From: Pedococcus sp. 5OH_020
Lineage (GTDB): Bacteria > Actinomycetota > Actinomycetes > Actinomycetales > Dermatophilaceae
Reading direction: 5' to 3'
NCBI RefSeq assembly: GCF_027812955.1
Contig: NZ_JAPYZV010000010.1
Span: 62,001-126,000 of the forward strand
Length of the DNA stretch: 64,000 bases
Under the pieces are notes generated by a model that did no database searches, had not been told where the DNA came from, and was given only the letters and a program-made list of their open reading frames with translations. The translations under genes were made by a program, and so were the position numbers. Numbering within the stretch: position 1 is the stretch's first letter; each line of letters opens with the position of its first letter. Below are positions 32,525-41,181 of this stretch, one piece after another.

Positions 32525-33736
32525 TCAGCCATCCGCCCGCGCCAAGCCATCCGCCGGGGCCCAGCCCGTCTCGCGCGCCCAGGCCTCAGCGCGGGGGTGG
32601 ACCGAGTCGAACCACGGCTCCTTGGCCGCGGCGTACTCGGCGGTCGTGGCGCCAGCCGAGGCGAGGCGGCGCTTCTCTGCCTCGTAGTCGCGTCTGGCCG
32701 CCGGGTCCGCGCGCATCCAGTCGCGAAACATGAGCGCCCAGCGCCAGCCGGGGCTGCCGACCTCGCGAACGTGGACGTGGGTGACGCGGCCCGGATCGGC
32801 GTTGCCGTGCATCCGCTTGGGCCACAGGCCTTCGGAGCCCCGGTCGAAGTCCGCGTACACCCCTTGCGCGCGCGGGAAGCCGGCGGCGTCGAGACGGGCG
32901 CGGACCGTCTCATCGTCCGCGGCGTCCAGAGTCCTCACTCCGACCTGAAGGTCGACCACGTCCTTGGAGAGCAGCCCCGGGACTGCGGTACTGCCGACGT
33001 GGTCGCCGGTGACCATCGCGGTCCCGAACGCGAGCCGAAGCCGCGCGAGCAGCCGCTGCGCCGCGGCGGCCCATCCCGGGTCGCTCGGCACCAGGACGAG
33101 CGCCTCGGGTGGTCTGGAGCGGACCCCGTGGCGGACGTTGTGCTCGAAAGGAACGAGTCGCTCGTGCCAGAGACGCTCGACGCTGGGCGCAAGGTCCTCG
33201 CGACGGCCCTCGTTGTCGAGCCAGACGTCCGCGGCGCGACGACGCTCCTCGTCGGTGGCCTGGGCCGCGATGCGGCTCCGGGCGTCGGTCTCGGTCATGC
33301 CACGACTGTGCATGAGGCGCTTCACGCGAAGGTCCGCTCCAGCCCCCACGACCACGACGAGGTGGTACGCGGCGCCCATCGCCTTCTCGACGAGGAGCGG
33401 TACGTCGTGCACTGTGACCGCATCATGCGGCGCCGCAGCGAGGAGCTCCTTGGTGCGGCGGGCGATCAGCGGGTGCGTGATGCCCTCGAGGTCCCGCCGA
33501 GCGCCCACGTCCGAGAACACCAGGGCACCGAGGGCGGCGCGGTTCAACACGCCGTCGTCGTCCAGGACGCCGTCCCCGAACCGCCGGACGACGGCGTCCA
33601 GGCCCTCACTCCCCGTCGCGACGACCTCGCGCGCCAGGAGGTCGGCGTCGATGACCACTGCACCGAGCTCACGGAGCCGGTGCGCCACCGTCGACTTGCC
33701 GGACCCGATGCCTCCGGAGAGGCCGACGCGCAGCAT
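32525..33736 (-). CDS. coaE: Dephospho-CoA kinase fused to a GrpB (UPF0157) domain
   Basis: Catalyses the last step of coenzyme A synthesis, ATP-dependent phosphorylation of dephospho-CoA. Residues 1 to about 200 are the kinase (P-loop GLSGGIGSGKST at 5-16, the DADLLAREVV motif, and VPLLVEKAM). Residues from about 210 to 385 are a GrpB nucleotidyltransferase-like domain (DHVGSTAVPGLLSKDVVDLQ). The same fusion is known in mycobacteria, where the extra domain affects folding or activity. The ATG is 7 nt after TAGGGT, suggesting a leaderless message. It converges on the MFS gene across 143 bp in which I see no clear terminator. Confidence 0.95.
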   Translation of the reverse strand: MLRVGLSGGIGSGKSTVAHRLRELGAVVIDADLLAREVVATGSEGLDAVVRRFGDGVLDDDGVLNRAALGALVFSDVGARRDLEGITHPLIARRTKELLAAAPHDAVTVHDVPLLVEKAMGAAYHLVVVVGAGADLRVKRLMHSRGMTETDARSRIAAQATDEERRRAADVWLDNEGRREDLAPSVERLWHERLVPFEHNVRHGVRSRPPEALVLVPSDPGWAAAAQRLLARLRLAFGTAMVTGDHVGSTAVPGLLSKDVVDLQVGVRTLDAADDETVRARLDAAGFPRAQGVYADFDRGSEGLWPKRMHGNADPGRVTHVHVREVGSPGWRWALMFRDWMRADPAARRDYEAEKRRLASAGATTAEYAAAKEPWFDSVHPRAEAWARETGWAPADGLARADG

Positions 33737-33743
33737 GCGTCCG

Positions 33744-33749
33744 ACCCTA
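33744..33749 (-). promoter_or_regulatory. Candidate -10 box of coaE (leaderless)
   Basis: TAGGGT on the minus strand, 7 nt before the coaE ATG. Confidence 0.5.
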
Positions 33750-33800
33750 CCGGTGGGAGCTTGCGGGCGGCCCGATCGCCGGCATCAGCTCTCGTCGGTA

Positions 33801-34271
33801 TCAGCGCTGGTCGGCCAGCCGCGCGGGGAAGCCACCGGTGGCGACAGGCCCCCAGCGAGTGGGCGTGACGCGGAGCAGCGACTTGTCCTGCTCGACCATG
33901 GCCCGGCGGTACTCCTCCCAGTCGGGGTGCTCACCCGCGATGTTCCGGAAGTACTCCACGAGCGGCTCCACCGACTCGGGGACGTCCAGGACCTCGCAGT
34001 CTCCGTCGACCTGGACCCATGCCCCACCGAAGTCGTCCGACAGCACGACGACGCTCACCTGGGGCCGCTTACGGGCGTTGAGGCTCTTGGCGCGCTCCCG
34101 GTAGCTGGAGATGACCAGGCGTCCACTGTCGTCCACCCCACCGGTTACAGGTGACGCCTGCGGGCGCCCGTCGGCCCGGGTCGTGATGAGCACCATCTGG
34201 TGCCGGGGCCGGACGAACTCGAGCAGGCCCTCGAGGTCCACGGAGGTGTTCGTGGCGATGGTGCGTGGCAT
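33801..34271 (-). CDS. PPOX-class F420-dependent oxidoreductase family protein
   Basis: A split-barrel flavin/deazaflavin-binding protein; this class typically uses F420H2, though the substrate is unknown. The start at 34271 gives 156 residues beginning MPRTIATNTSVDLEGLLEF, matching the family; a longer frame to 34340 is less likely. Diagnostic stretches are MVLITTRADGRPQASPVTGG near 27-46 and VSVVVLSDDFGGAWVQVDG near 75-93, and the C-terminal TPTRWGPVATGGFPA. It lies downstream of rpsA, beyond that gene's terminator, so it is probably transcribed separately. It hints that the organism makes F420. Confidence 0.88.
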   Translation of the reverse strand: MPRTIATNTSVDLEGLLEFVRPRHQMVLITTRADGRPQASPVTGGVDDSGRLVISSYRERAKSLNARKRPQVSVVVLSDDFGGAWVQVDGDCEVLDVPESVEPLVEYFRNIAGEHPDWEEYRRAMVEQDKSLLRVTPTRWGPVATGGFPARLADQR

Positions 34272-34384
34272 CTGCACATCCAACGCCGCACGCGCCGTCG
34301 GGCGCAAACCCTGGACCTCCCCTCTCCTGAAGAGGCGCAAGGCAGGCAGTGAGGTATGCGCTCAGGGACGCGGTCAGGGACGCG

Positions 34385-34418
34385 GAGAGGCCCGGTCCCA
34401 GAGGGGACCGGGCCTCTC
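34385..34418 (-). terminator. rpsA terminator
   Basis: GAGAGGCCCGGTCCC (34385-34399) and GGGACCGGGCCTCTC (34404-34418) pair perfectly over 15 bp with an AGAG loop. It lies 43-76 nt past the rpsA stop on the minus strand and before the PPOX gene. Confidence 0.85.
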
Positions 34419-34460
34419 GGCGCCTTCAGCGTCCGACCCCGCGGGGCCGGCCGGTTCGGC

Positions 34461-35957
34461 TCAGTTGCCGGTGAGCTTCTCGCGCAGCGCAGCGAGCGCC
34501 TCGTCGGAGGCCAAGGTGCCCTCCGAGGCGGCTGCCGCGGGGCGACCGCCCGGCTGGTCGTCGGAAGCCGACGAGCCGGAGTCCGAGGAGTACGACGTCG
34601 CGGTGCCGGAGCCGGAGGCCGCCTCGGCGTCGGCGCGGGTGGCCTCCTCGACCTGAGCCTTGTGGGCCTCCCAGCGAGAGTGGGCCTCCGCGTACTGCTT
34701 CTCCCACTTCTCGCGCTGCGCCTCGTAGCCCTCGAGCCACTCGTTGGTCTCGGGGTCGAAGCCCTCGGGGTACTTGTAGTTGCCCTGCTCGTCGTACTCC
34801 GCGGCCATGCCGTAGAGCGTCGGGTCGAACTCGGCGACCGGGGCGCTGTCGTCGTTCGCCTGCTTCAGCGACAACGAGATCCGGCGACGCTCGAGGTCGA
34901 TGTCGATCACCTTGACGAAGATGTCGGCACCGACGGTGACGACCTGCTCCGGGAGCTCGACGTGTCGTTCGGCCAGCTCGGAGATGTGGACCAGACCCTC
35001 GATGCCGTCGTCCACGCGGACGAACGCACCGAACGGGACCAGCTTGGTGACCTTGCCCGGCACGACCTGGCCGATCGCGTGGGTGCGGGCGAAGTGCTGC
35101 CACGGGTCTTCCTGGGTCGCCTTGAGCGACAGCGACACGCGCTCGCGGTCCATGTCGACGTCCAGCACCTCGACGGTGACCTCCTGGCCCACCTCGACGA
35201 CCTCGGACGGGTGGTCGATGTGCTTCCAGGACAGCTCGGACACGTGCACCAGGCCGTCGACACCACCGAGGTCCACGAACGCGCCGAAGTTGACGATCGA
35301 GGACACGACGCCGGAGCGGACCTGCCCCTTCTGGAGCTCCTTGAGGAACGTGGTGCGGACCTCGGACTGCGTCTGCTCCAGCCACGCCCGACGCGACAGG
35401 ACCACGTTGTTGCGGTTCTTGTCGAGCTCGATGATCTTGGCCTCGATCTCCTTGCCCACATAGGGCTGGAGGTCGCGCACGCGTCGCATCTCGACGAGGG
35501 AGGCCGGCAGGAAGCCGCGCAGGCCGATGTCGAGGATGAGGCCGCCCTTGACGACCTCGATGACGGTGCCCGTGACGACCCCGTCCTCCTCCTTGATCTT
35601 CTCGATCGTGCCCCAGGCGCGCTCGTACTGCGCGCGCTTCTTGGACAGGATCAGGCGGCCTTCCTTGTCCTCCTTCTGGAGGACCAGGGCCTCGACCTCG
35701 TCGCCCACGCTGACGACCTCGGACGGGTCGACGTCGTGCTTGATGGAGAGCTCGCGCGAGGGGATGACGCCCTCGGTCTTGTAGCCGATGTCGAGCAGGA
35801 CCTCGTCCCGGTCGACCTTGACGATGCGACCTTCCACGATGTCGCCGTCGTTGAAGTCCTTGATGGTCGCGTCGATCGCGGCAAGGAGGTCTTCCTCAGA
35901 GCCAATGTCGTTGATGGCGATCTGAGGGGCGGTCTTTTCGACCGTGCTGGCAGTCAT
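34461..35957 (-). CDS. rpsA: 30S ribosomal protein S1
   Basis: RNA-binding ribosomal protein that helps recruit mRNA. The start at 35957 (MTASTVEKTAPQ) gives 498 residues; the open frame beyond belongs to the divergent gene. Four S1 domains are visible: GDIVEGRIVKVDRDEVLLDI near 38, VVTGTVIEVVKGGLILDIGL near 123, GQVRSGVVSSIVNFGAFVDL near 208 and GQVVPGKVTKLVPFGAFVRV near 293. The tail is Ser/Ala/Glu-rich. A strong-looking promoter lies 117-146 nt upstream, leaving a leader of about 110 nt that could serve autoregulation. It is divergent from a methyltransferase gene. Confidence 0.98.
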   Translation of the reverse strand: MTASTVEKTAPQIAINDIGSEEDLLAAIDATIKDFNDGDIVEGRIVKVDRDEVLLDIGYKTEGVIPSRELSIKHDVDPSEVVSVGDEVEALVLQKEDKEGRLILSKKRAQYERAWGTIEKIKEEDGVVTGTVIEVVKGGLILDIGLRGFLPASLVEMRRVRDLQPYVGKEIEAKIIELDKNRNNVVLSRRAWLEQTQSEVRTTFLKELQKGQVRSGVVSSIVNFGAFVDLGGVDGLVHVSELSWKHIDHPSEVVEVGQEVTVEVLDVDMDRERVSLSLKATQEDPWQHFARTHAIGQVVPGKVTKLVPFGAFVRVDDGIEGLVHISELAERHVELPEQVVTVGADIFVKVIDIDLERRRISLSLKQANDDSAPVAEFDPTLYGMAAEYDEQGNYKYPEGFDPETNEWLEGYEAQREKWEKQYAEAHSRWEAHKAQVEEATRADAEAASGSGTATSYSSDSGSSASDDQPGGRPAAAASEGTLASDEALAALREKLTGN

Positions 35958-36073
35958 GTAGTAGGAACTCCGATGGTGGACAGTGAATAAGAGGGTGTGT
36001 GTTGTGGGCCCGCCGTCGTGGTGCGAGAGAGTCACGCAGACACGGCGAGGCGCGCACACGAGAGTGCCTGTCC

Positions 36074-36103
36074 ACCTTACCGAGAGCGTCCCCACGGGGT
36101 CAA
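36074..36103 (-). promoter_or_regulatory. Candidate rpsA promoter
   Basis: TTGACC (36103-36098) and TAAGGT (36079-36074) on the minus strand, spaced 18 nt, a good match to the vegetative consensus. Predicted transcription start is near 36067, about 110 nt from the rpsA ATG. Confidence 0.65.
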
Positions 36104-36122
36104 AACACGAAAGGTATGCCGC

Positions 36123-36932
36123 GTGAGCGACTTTGCGCAGGTCAGCCGAAGGGAGGCCGGTCCGGAGGAGACGGCCGCGGCCAACCGGTCCTGGTGGGAT
36201 GCCGAGGCGGTCGAGTACTACGCCGAGCACGGGCAGTTCCTCGGTGATGCGGAGCTGGTGTGGGGACCGGAGGGCTGGCGGGAGTCCGAGCTCGGGCTCC
36301 TGGGCGACGTGCGCGCCAGACGCGTCCTGGAGGTCGGCGCCGGAGCGGGACAGGGCGCGCGGTGGGTGGCGGCCCGGGGTGGGCAGGTGGTCGGCTCGGA
36401 CCTGTCGGCCGGGATGGTCCGTCAAGGTCTGGACCTCAACCGAAGGGTGAGCCGTCCGGAGTGCGTCGTCCCCTTCGCCCAGTGCGACGCCACGGCCCTG
36501 CCTTTCGGGGAGGGCAGCTTCGACGTCGTGTTCACGGCGTACGGGGCGGTCCCCTTCGTGGCGGACTCGGCGCTGCTGATGCAGGAGGTGGCCCGGGTCC
36601 TGCGGCCGGGCGGCCGGTTCGTCTTCTCGACCACCCATCCCTTCCGCTGGGCCTTCCCGGACGACCCGGGCCAGAACGGGCTCACCGTGACGCAGTCGTA
36701 CTTCGACAGGACGCCATACGTGGAGGCCGACCCCGACGGCGAGGCGACGTACGTGGAGCACCACCGGACGATCGGGGACCGGGTCCGGGAGCTGGTCAGC
36801 GCGGGGCTGGTCCTGGTGGACCTCGTCGAGCCGGAGTGGCCGGAGCGGAACGAGCAGAGCTGGGGCGGCTGGTCACCGCTACGGGGGCGCCTGTTCCCCG
36901 GCACGGCCATCTTCGTGTGTGTCCGGGCCTGA
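36123..36932 (+). CDS. Class I SAM-dependent methyltransferase
   Basis: Cytosolic methyltransferase of 269 residues; substrate unknown. The start is GTG 36123 with AAAGG 8 nt upstream; the frame further upstream crosses the rpsA promoter and is not coding. The SAM-binding motif VLEVGAGAGQGARWVAARGG lies near residue 67, an acidic end of beta-2 follows (VVGSDLSAGM), then FTAYGAVPFV and VLRPGGRFVFSTTHPFRWA. The aromatic segment after WWDAEAVEYYAEHGQFLGD resembles actinobacterial proteins found beside rpsA and polA. It is divergent from rpsA. Confidence 0.9.
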   Translation: MSDFAQVSRREAGPEETAAANRSWWDAEAVEYYAEHGQFLGDAELVWGPEGWRESELGLLGDVRARRVLEVGAGAGQGARWVAARGGQVVGSDLSAGMVRQGLDLNRRVSRPECVVPFAQCDATALPFGEGSFDVVFTAYGAVPFVADSALLMQEVARVLRPGGRFVFSTTHPFRWAFPDDPGQNGLTVTQSYFDRTPYVEADPDGEATYVEHHRTIGDRVRELVSAGLVLVDLVEPEWPERNEQSWGGWSPLRGRLFPGTAIFVCVRA

Positions 36933-37032
36933 GCTGGACCCGAGCTACGCAGGGCGACGGAGGCGACCTCCTGTGGGGCGGCGGATCATGAGCCCTGACC
37001 GAGACCCCGCGGGGGCCCAGAAAGGGAGTTCG

Positions 37033-37281
37033 ATGCCGAAGTTCATGGATGTTCACGAGGGGTTCCACGGTGCGACCCAGGAGCAGCTGGCCGAAGCCCA
37101 TCAGCGGGACCTGGACACCGAGGGGCAGGACGGCGTGCACTTCGAGCACGCCTGGCTGGACCCCGAGTCAGGCAAGGTGTTCTGCCTGTCGACAGCCCCC
37201 GACAAGGAGGCCGTGATGCGGGTGCACGAGCGGTCCGGCCACCCGACCGACCAGGTGTTCGAGCTGCCCGTGGAGGCTTGA
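37033..37281 (+). CDS. DUF4242 / SCO4226-like small protein
   Basis: A small ferredoxin-like fold protein; the Streptomyces SCO4226 relative binds nickel, and the physiological role is unknown. The ATG 37033 follows GGGAG and gives 82 residues opening MPKFMDVHEGFHGATQEQL. Potential metal ligands are His8, His12, His22 and the late HERSGHPTDQVFEL segment. It follows the methyltransferase by 100 nt and precedes the envelope-glycan locus. Confidence 0.8.
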   Translation: MPKFMDVHEGFHGATQEQLAEAHQRDLDTEGQDGVHFEHAWLDPESGKVFCLSTAPDKEAVMRVHERSGHPTDQVFELPVEA

Positions 37282-37311
37282 CCAGGGGGCAGCAGCCTGC
37301 AGGAGCCCCGG

Positions 37312-37317
37312 TAGGCT
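37312..37317 (+). promoter_or_regulatory. Candidate -10 box before the first envelope-locus gene
   Basis: TAGGCT 53 nt upstream of the proposed CTG start at 37365. Predicted transcription start near 37324 leaves about 40 nt of leader with the GGAGG at 37354-37358. Confidence 0.35.
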
Positions 37318-37364
37318 CGTCGTCCGACGGCGGACGCGGGTGACGCCCGGACCGGAGGGCTGCT

Positions 37365-39254
37365 CTGACTACTGGGGGCGAGCCGTACGAGGACGCGGAG
37401 CTCTCGTCCTACCTCCCGTTCAGGACGTGGCTCGCGGCGCAGCCTGGCCGCTCCGTCCACTGTGCTGCGGCATGCCTGCTGCTTTTCCAGGCGCTGGTAC
37501 GTGGGTACGTCAAGCTCGACGGCTGGTTCCTGGCCGACGACATGCTGTTCATCGGGCGTGCCGAGCACCTTCCACTGCTCAGCCGCGAGTACCTCCTCGC
37601 GCCCTGGAACGGCCATCTCATGCCGGGGTCCTTCGCCGTGGTGCGCCTGCTCGACCAGCTATGGCCCGTGAGCTACGTCCCTGTGGCCATCGTGGACCTG
37701 AGCCTTCAGCTGGTCGCGGGAGTGCTGGCCTACCGGTTGCTCGTCGCCCTCTTCGGTGCCCGTGCCGCGATCCTCGTGCCGCTGTCGATGTTCCTCTTCT
37801 CTCCCGTCACCCTGCCCGCGTTCCTGTGGTGGGCCGCCGCACTCAACCAGCTCCCCGGACAGGTCGCCATGATCGGCGTCCTGCTGCTGCAGGTGCGCTA
37901 CCACCGACTGGGAAGGACGCGTGACGGCGTCGCAGGGGCCATGGTTCTGGCAACCGGTCTGCTGTTCTCGGAGAAGCTCCTGCTCGTGCTGCCCGTCGTG
38001 TTCGCCCTCACGCTGTTGTTCCTCTCCTCTGGACGACCGCCGGCCAGGGTGCGGTACGCGGTGAGGAGCAGCTGGCGCGTCTGGCTCGCCCACCTGGCTG
38101 TCGTCGTGCCGTACTGCGTCTACTACCTCTCGCACGTCCCCAGCCCGGTCACCAGGACGCCGAAGGGCGAGGTCGTCCTGCGGACCGCGTGGACAGCGCT
38201 GACCAAGGCCGTCCTGCCGGGGCTGTTGGGCGGACCATGGCGGTGGCAGCAGGTCGGCGTCGGCGCGATAGCCGACCCGGTCGAGGCCGTCGTCGTGGTG
38301 AGCACCGTGGCAGCGGGGCTGCTTGTGGTCGTCTCGGTGCTCCGCCGTCGCCGTGCCGTGTTCGGCTGGGCGGTCGTCGCGGGGTACTGGCTGTCCACGG
38401 CACTTCTGCTGGGCGTCACGCGGGCCCCGTATGTCGGACCGGTCATCGGCGCCGAGTACCGCTACAGCACGGAGGTCTGCATCGTCGTCGCCGTGTTCGG
38501 CACTGCGGCGTTCCTGCCCCTGCACGGCCCCTTCCGGCGTGGTCAGGCGCAGCGACTGGCGCCCCGGCGCCGAGGGCGCCGCCCTATGGCCGCCAGCAGG
38601 CAGCCCCTCGCAGCCGGAGCGCTCTGCGTGGCGGTCGTCGGGGCGTCACTGGTCTCGACGTACCAGTTCGACCGCTTCTGGCGTCAGAACCAGGCCGCGT
38701 CGTACTTCGCGAGGGCACGAAGCGACCTGGCGACGGCCCACCGTCCTCTGACGCTGGTGGAGATGCCGCTCCCGCCGAAGGTCCAGCAGGGCTTTCTCGG
38801 GTCCTTCGTCCACACGTCGACGGTGATGTCGGCGTTCGAGCCGAGACCACGCTTCCTCACCGCCGGCAGGTCGGCCGACGAGCTCTACATGCCCGACGAC
38901 ACGGGCCATCTGCGACGGGTCGCCGTAGAGGGCTTCCCGAACCGGAAGGGGCGCTCGCACGGATGCGGCTGGAGGGTCGAGCGGCAGCCGGTCTCCATCC
39001 CGCTGACCCGGCCGACCCTGCCGTGGCGGTGGACCGCCCGCGTCGGCTACCTGGCGAGCGAGGACGCGACCGCGACCGTGCGTGTCGGATCGGTGACCTC
39101 GATGGTCCGGATCCGCCGGGGCGTCAACACGCTGTTCGTCCTCGGCGAGGGCGTCGTCGACAGCGTCGACCTGACCGGGCTCAGCCGAGGGGCGCTGTGC
39201 ACTGACGACGTCACGGTGGGCTCACCCCGCGCCGTCCCGTACTCCCATCCGTGA
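37365..39254 (+). CDS. Large membrane protein A, GT-C-like, paralogue of protein B; probable CTG start
   Basis: Polytopic membrane protein related to the one at 41178-43127; no named family recognised. The first canonical start (ATG 37542) falls after the first membrane segment. The frame is open upstream to 37344, with no ATG, GTG or TTG. CTG 37365 lies 6 nt after GGAGG and restores the N-terminal segment (CAAACLLLFQALV), giving 629 residues. An acidic pair in the first outer loop (GWFLADDMLF, residues 58-59) recalls GT-C glycosyltransferases. Blocks shared with protein B are WWAAALNQLPGQ, GLLFSEK, HVPSP and GPVIGAEYRY. The soluble C-terminal domain has CGWR, TLPWRWTARVGYL and LCTDDVTVG. It probably acts on a lipid-linked sugar outside the membrane. 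Confidence 0.85.
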   Translation: MTTGGEPYEDAELSSYLPFRTWLAAQPGRSVHCAAACLLLFQALVRGYVKLDGWFLADDMLFIGRAEHLPLLSREYLLAPWNGHLMPGSFAVVRLLDQLWPVSYVPVAIVDLSLQLVAGVLAYRLLVALFGARAAILVPLSMFLFSPVTLPAFLWWAAALNQLPGQVAMIGVLLLQVRYHRLGRTRDGVAGAMVLATGLLFSEKLLLVLPVVFALTLLFLSSGRPPARVRYAVRSSWRVWLAHLAVVVPYCVYYLSHVPSPVTRTPKGEVVLRTAWTALTKAVLPGLLGGPWRWQQVGVGAIADPVEAVVVVSTVAAGLLVVVSVLRRRRAVFGWAVVAGYWLSTALLLGVTRAPYVGPVIGAEYRYSTEVCIVVAVFGTAAFLPLHGPFRRGQAQRLAPRRRGRRPMAASRQPLAAGALCVAVVGASLVSTYQFDRFWRQNQAASYFARARSDLATAHRPLTLVEMPLPPKVQQGFLGSFVHTSTVMSAFEPRPRFLTAGRSADELYMPDDTGHLRRVAVEGFPNRKGRSHGCGWRVERQPVSIPLTRPTLPWRWTARVGYLASEDATATVRVGSVTSMVRIRRGVNTLFVLGEGVVDSVDLTGLSRGALCTDDVTVGSPRAVPYSHP

Positions 39255-39274
39255 CGTGCGGAAGGGGCCTCGGA

Positions 39275-40255
39275 TCACAGCCGGGCGCGTGCCCGACGCT
39301 CGTCCGCGCCGCGGGCCAGGAAGATCCCGAAGCCGGCAAGGATGATCCCCAGGAGCAGAGCCGCCAGGGGCACGATCATGGTGATCCCGGTGATCGACTT
39401 GATGCCGTCGCGCGCGAGTCCGGCCTGCAGCCTGTCCGCCGCCTGGGTGAAGGCCAGCGTGCCCTTGAGCGCAGTCTTGCCGGCCAACGCCGGGTCACGC
39501 ATGTCCGAGCCGGGCTCCGTGGTCGCCAGACCGGTCAGCCGCTGGTCGATCTGCTCCTGGCCGTGGATGATGACGCCGGTCCTCGGCTCCACCCACAGGG
39601 TGCGCACGTTGCTGTAGAGCGAGGGAAAGATGCCCGAGGTCATCGCCGGAGCATCGGTGATCGTCTGGACGAACTTGTAGACCTCCAGGCCCTCCCGCTT
39701 CTCGACGCCCTTGAACTCGATCGGCCAGGCGTGCTTGGACACGGTGTCGAAGTACTGGTAGTCCGTCTTGCCGGTGAACATCGGGAACTTGTAGCCCAGA
39801 CCCCTGTGAGCCACCGGCTCGCCGTCCACGGAGGCCTTGCACTCCTGCGCCCCCGACTCGCCGCACTTCCTGCCCGTCACGGCATACCCGGAGACCCGGT
39901 CGAACGCGATGCGGTCCTGGTAGTTGGCCACGATCCGGTCGTCGTCACGCAGGCACCCCGGGTGCTGGTTGTCGTCGTCCCGTGTCAGGCACAGCGTCTC
40001 GTCGTACACCGCCACGTCATGGTTTCCCGCCGCGACGTCGCCGCGCAGGTGCCGCGTGATGTCGACGGTGATGGGAACGACGCCTCCCGCCTTCGCGTCG
40101 AGGTACTGGAAGCCGGTACCGCCCGCCTTCAGCGTCACGTTGATGTCCAGGGGCGCGCGGACCAGGGCTGGGGCGACCGCGAACCTCACCACGGGCGCCA
40201 TCACCAGGAGGAGGACGCCCAGTCCGAACAGGACCAAGCCCAGCGAGCGCTTCAC
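39275..40255 (-). CDS. DUF3068 / PorA-family membrane protein
   Basis: Membrane-anchored protein of 326 residues with one segment at each end (about 3-27 and 295-315) and a large external domain. The DUF3068 (porin PorA-like) family is typical of Corynebacteriales (Rv0227c). A corynebacterial member has been linked to lipomannan maturation and lipoarabinomannan synthesis (from memory). Visible features are LDINVTLKAGGTGFQYL, the Cys pairs CLTRDDDNQHPGC and CGESGAQEC, and KFPMFTGKTDYQYFDT, a block I recall as conserved. The GTG start has AAAGG 9 nt upstream. It is the only minus-strand gene between the two GT-C-like paralogues. Confidence 0.9.
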   Translation of the reverse strand: MKRSLGLVLFGLGVLLLVMAPVVRFAVAPALVRAPLDINVTLKAGGTGFQYLDAKAGGVVPITVDITRHLRGDVAAGNHDVAVYDETLCLTRDDDNQHPGCLRDDDRIVANYQDRIAFDRVSGYAVTGRKCGESGAQECKASVDGEPVAHRGLGYKFPMFTGKTDYQYFDTVSKHAWPIEFKGVEKREGLEVYKFVQTITDAPAMTSGIFPSLYSNVRTLWVEPRTGVIIHGQEQIDQRLTGLATTEPGSDMRDPALAGKTALKGTLAFTQAADRLQAGLARDGIKSITGITMIVPLAALLLGIILAGFGIFLARGADERRARARL

Positions 40256-40449
40256 GCGTGCAGCCTTTCAGCAGGGTGCCGTCACGCGAGTCGTCGACGG
40301 CGGTGTCCACAGGTGTTCGGCAAAACGTACCAGGGAGTAGCCTTCCTCCGCCGTAACGTTGTCTCGCCGGACCGCGTTGTCGGCGCGTGTCGCCGTCCCG
40401 TGTCGCCAGGGGGCGCTGGCGGCTGGGCGCGGCTGCACAGAGGAGCTCG

Positions 40450-41181
40450 ATGGATCTCGACCGGACGCAGTCCGACTGGACGACCCTCGGCGAGAGGGAC
40501 CCCCTGTGGGCCGTGCTCGTCACGCCCGAGGGGCGGCACGACTCCTGGGACCCGGACGAGTTCCTCGCCACCGGTCGCGCTGAGGTCGCCGACGTGCTGG
40601 AGCAGGTGCGTCGACTGGGTCTCGCTCCTGGGAGCGCGTCGGCCCTCGACTTCGGCTGCGGGGCCGGGCGGCTGACCCAGGCGCTGCGCGACCACTTCGA
40701 CGCGGTGGTCGGCGTCGACTTCTCCGAGCCGATGCTGTCGAGGGCGCGTGACCTGGACCCCGAGCACCGCTGCCAGCTCGTGCACCACGAGGGCCCCGGT
40801 CTCGCCATCTTCCCCAGCGACAGCTTCGACCTTGCCTACTCCTCCCTCGTCCTCCAGCACATCCCCACGCCCCATGCGCGGACGTACCTGTCCGAGCTGG
40901 TCCGCGTCGTCCGGCCGGGCGGGGTCGTCGCCGTGCAGGTCGCGACTCGGCCCGACCTCAGCGTGAAGGGTGTGCTCACGCGAGTGCTGCCCCGGACAGC
41001 GATGCGCTTCCTGCAACGGCGGCTGCTCCGCTACCCCGCCCCCATGGACATGTACCGCCTCTCGCGGGCCGACGTCGACGCCGCGGTCAATCCTGGCGCC
41101 CGCGTGGTCGCCGCCTGGGACGAGCCGATGTACGGCGGTCACTGGGTGTACACGCGCTACCTCGTCGAGGTGGTGCGATGA
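40450..41181 (+). CDS. SAM-dependent methyltransferase of the envelope locus
   Basis: Class I methyltransferase of 243 residues. ATG 40450 follows AGAGGAG by a few bases; the upstream frame is non-coding. SAM-binding motif ALDFGCGAGRLTQALRDHF lies near residue 58, then VVGVDFSEPML, SLVLQHIPTPHA and RVVRPGGVVAVQVA. Its stop overlaps the start of the large membrane protein B (ATGA), so the two are translated together, which suggests that it modifies a substrate of that protein or works in the same glycan pathway. Confidence 0.88.
   Translation: MDLDRTQSDWTTLGERDPLWAVLVTPEGRHDSWDPDEFLATGRAEVADVLEQVRRLGLAPGSASALDFGCGAGRLTQALRDHFDAVVGVDFSEPMLSRARDLDPEHRCQLVHHEGPGLAIFPSDSFDLAYSSLVLQHIPTPHARTYLSELVRVVRPGGVVAVQVATRPDLSVKGVLTRVLPRTAMRFLQRRLLRYPAPMDMYRLSRADVDAAVNPGARVVAAWDEPMYGGHWVYTRYLVEVVR

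Noticed and set aside
37542-37544. ATG as start of membrane protein A
   Set aside because: It would remove the first membrane segment conserved in paralogue B and leave a good ribosome binding site 180 nt upstream unused.
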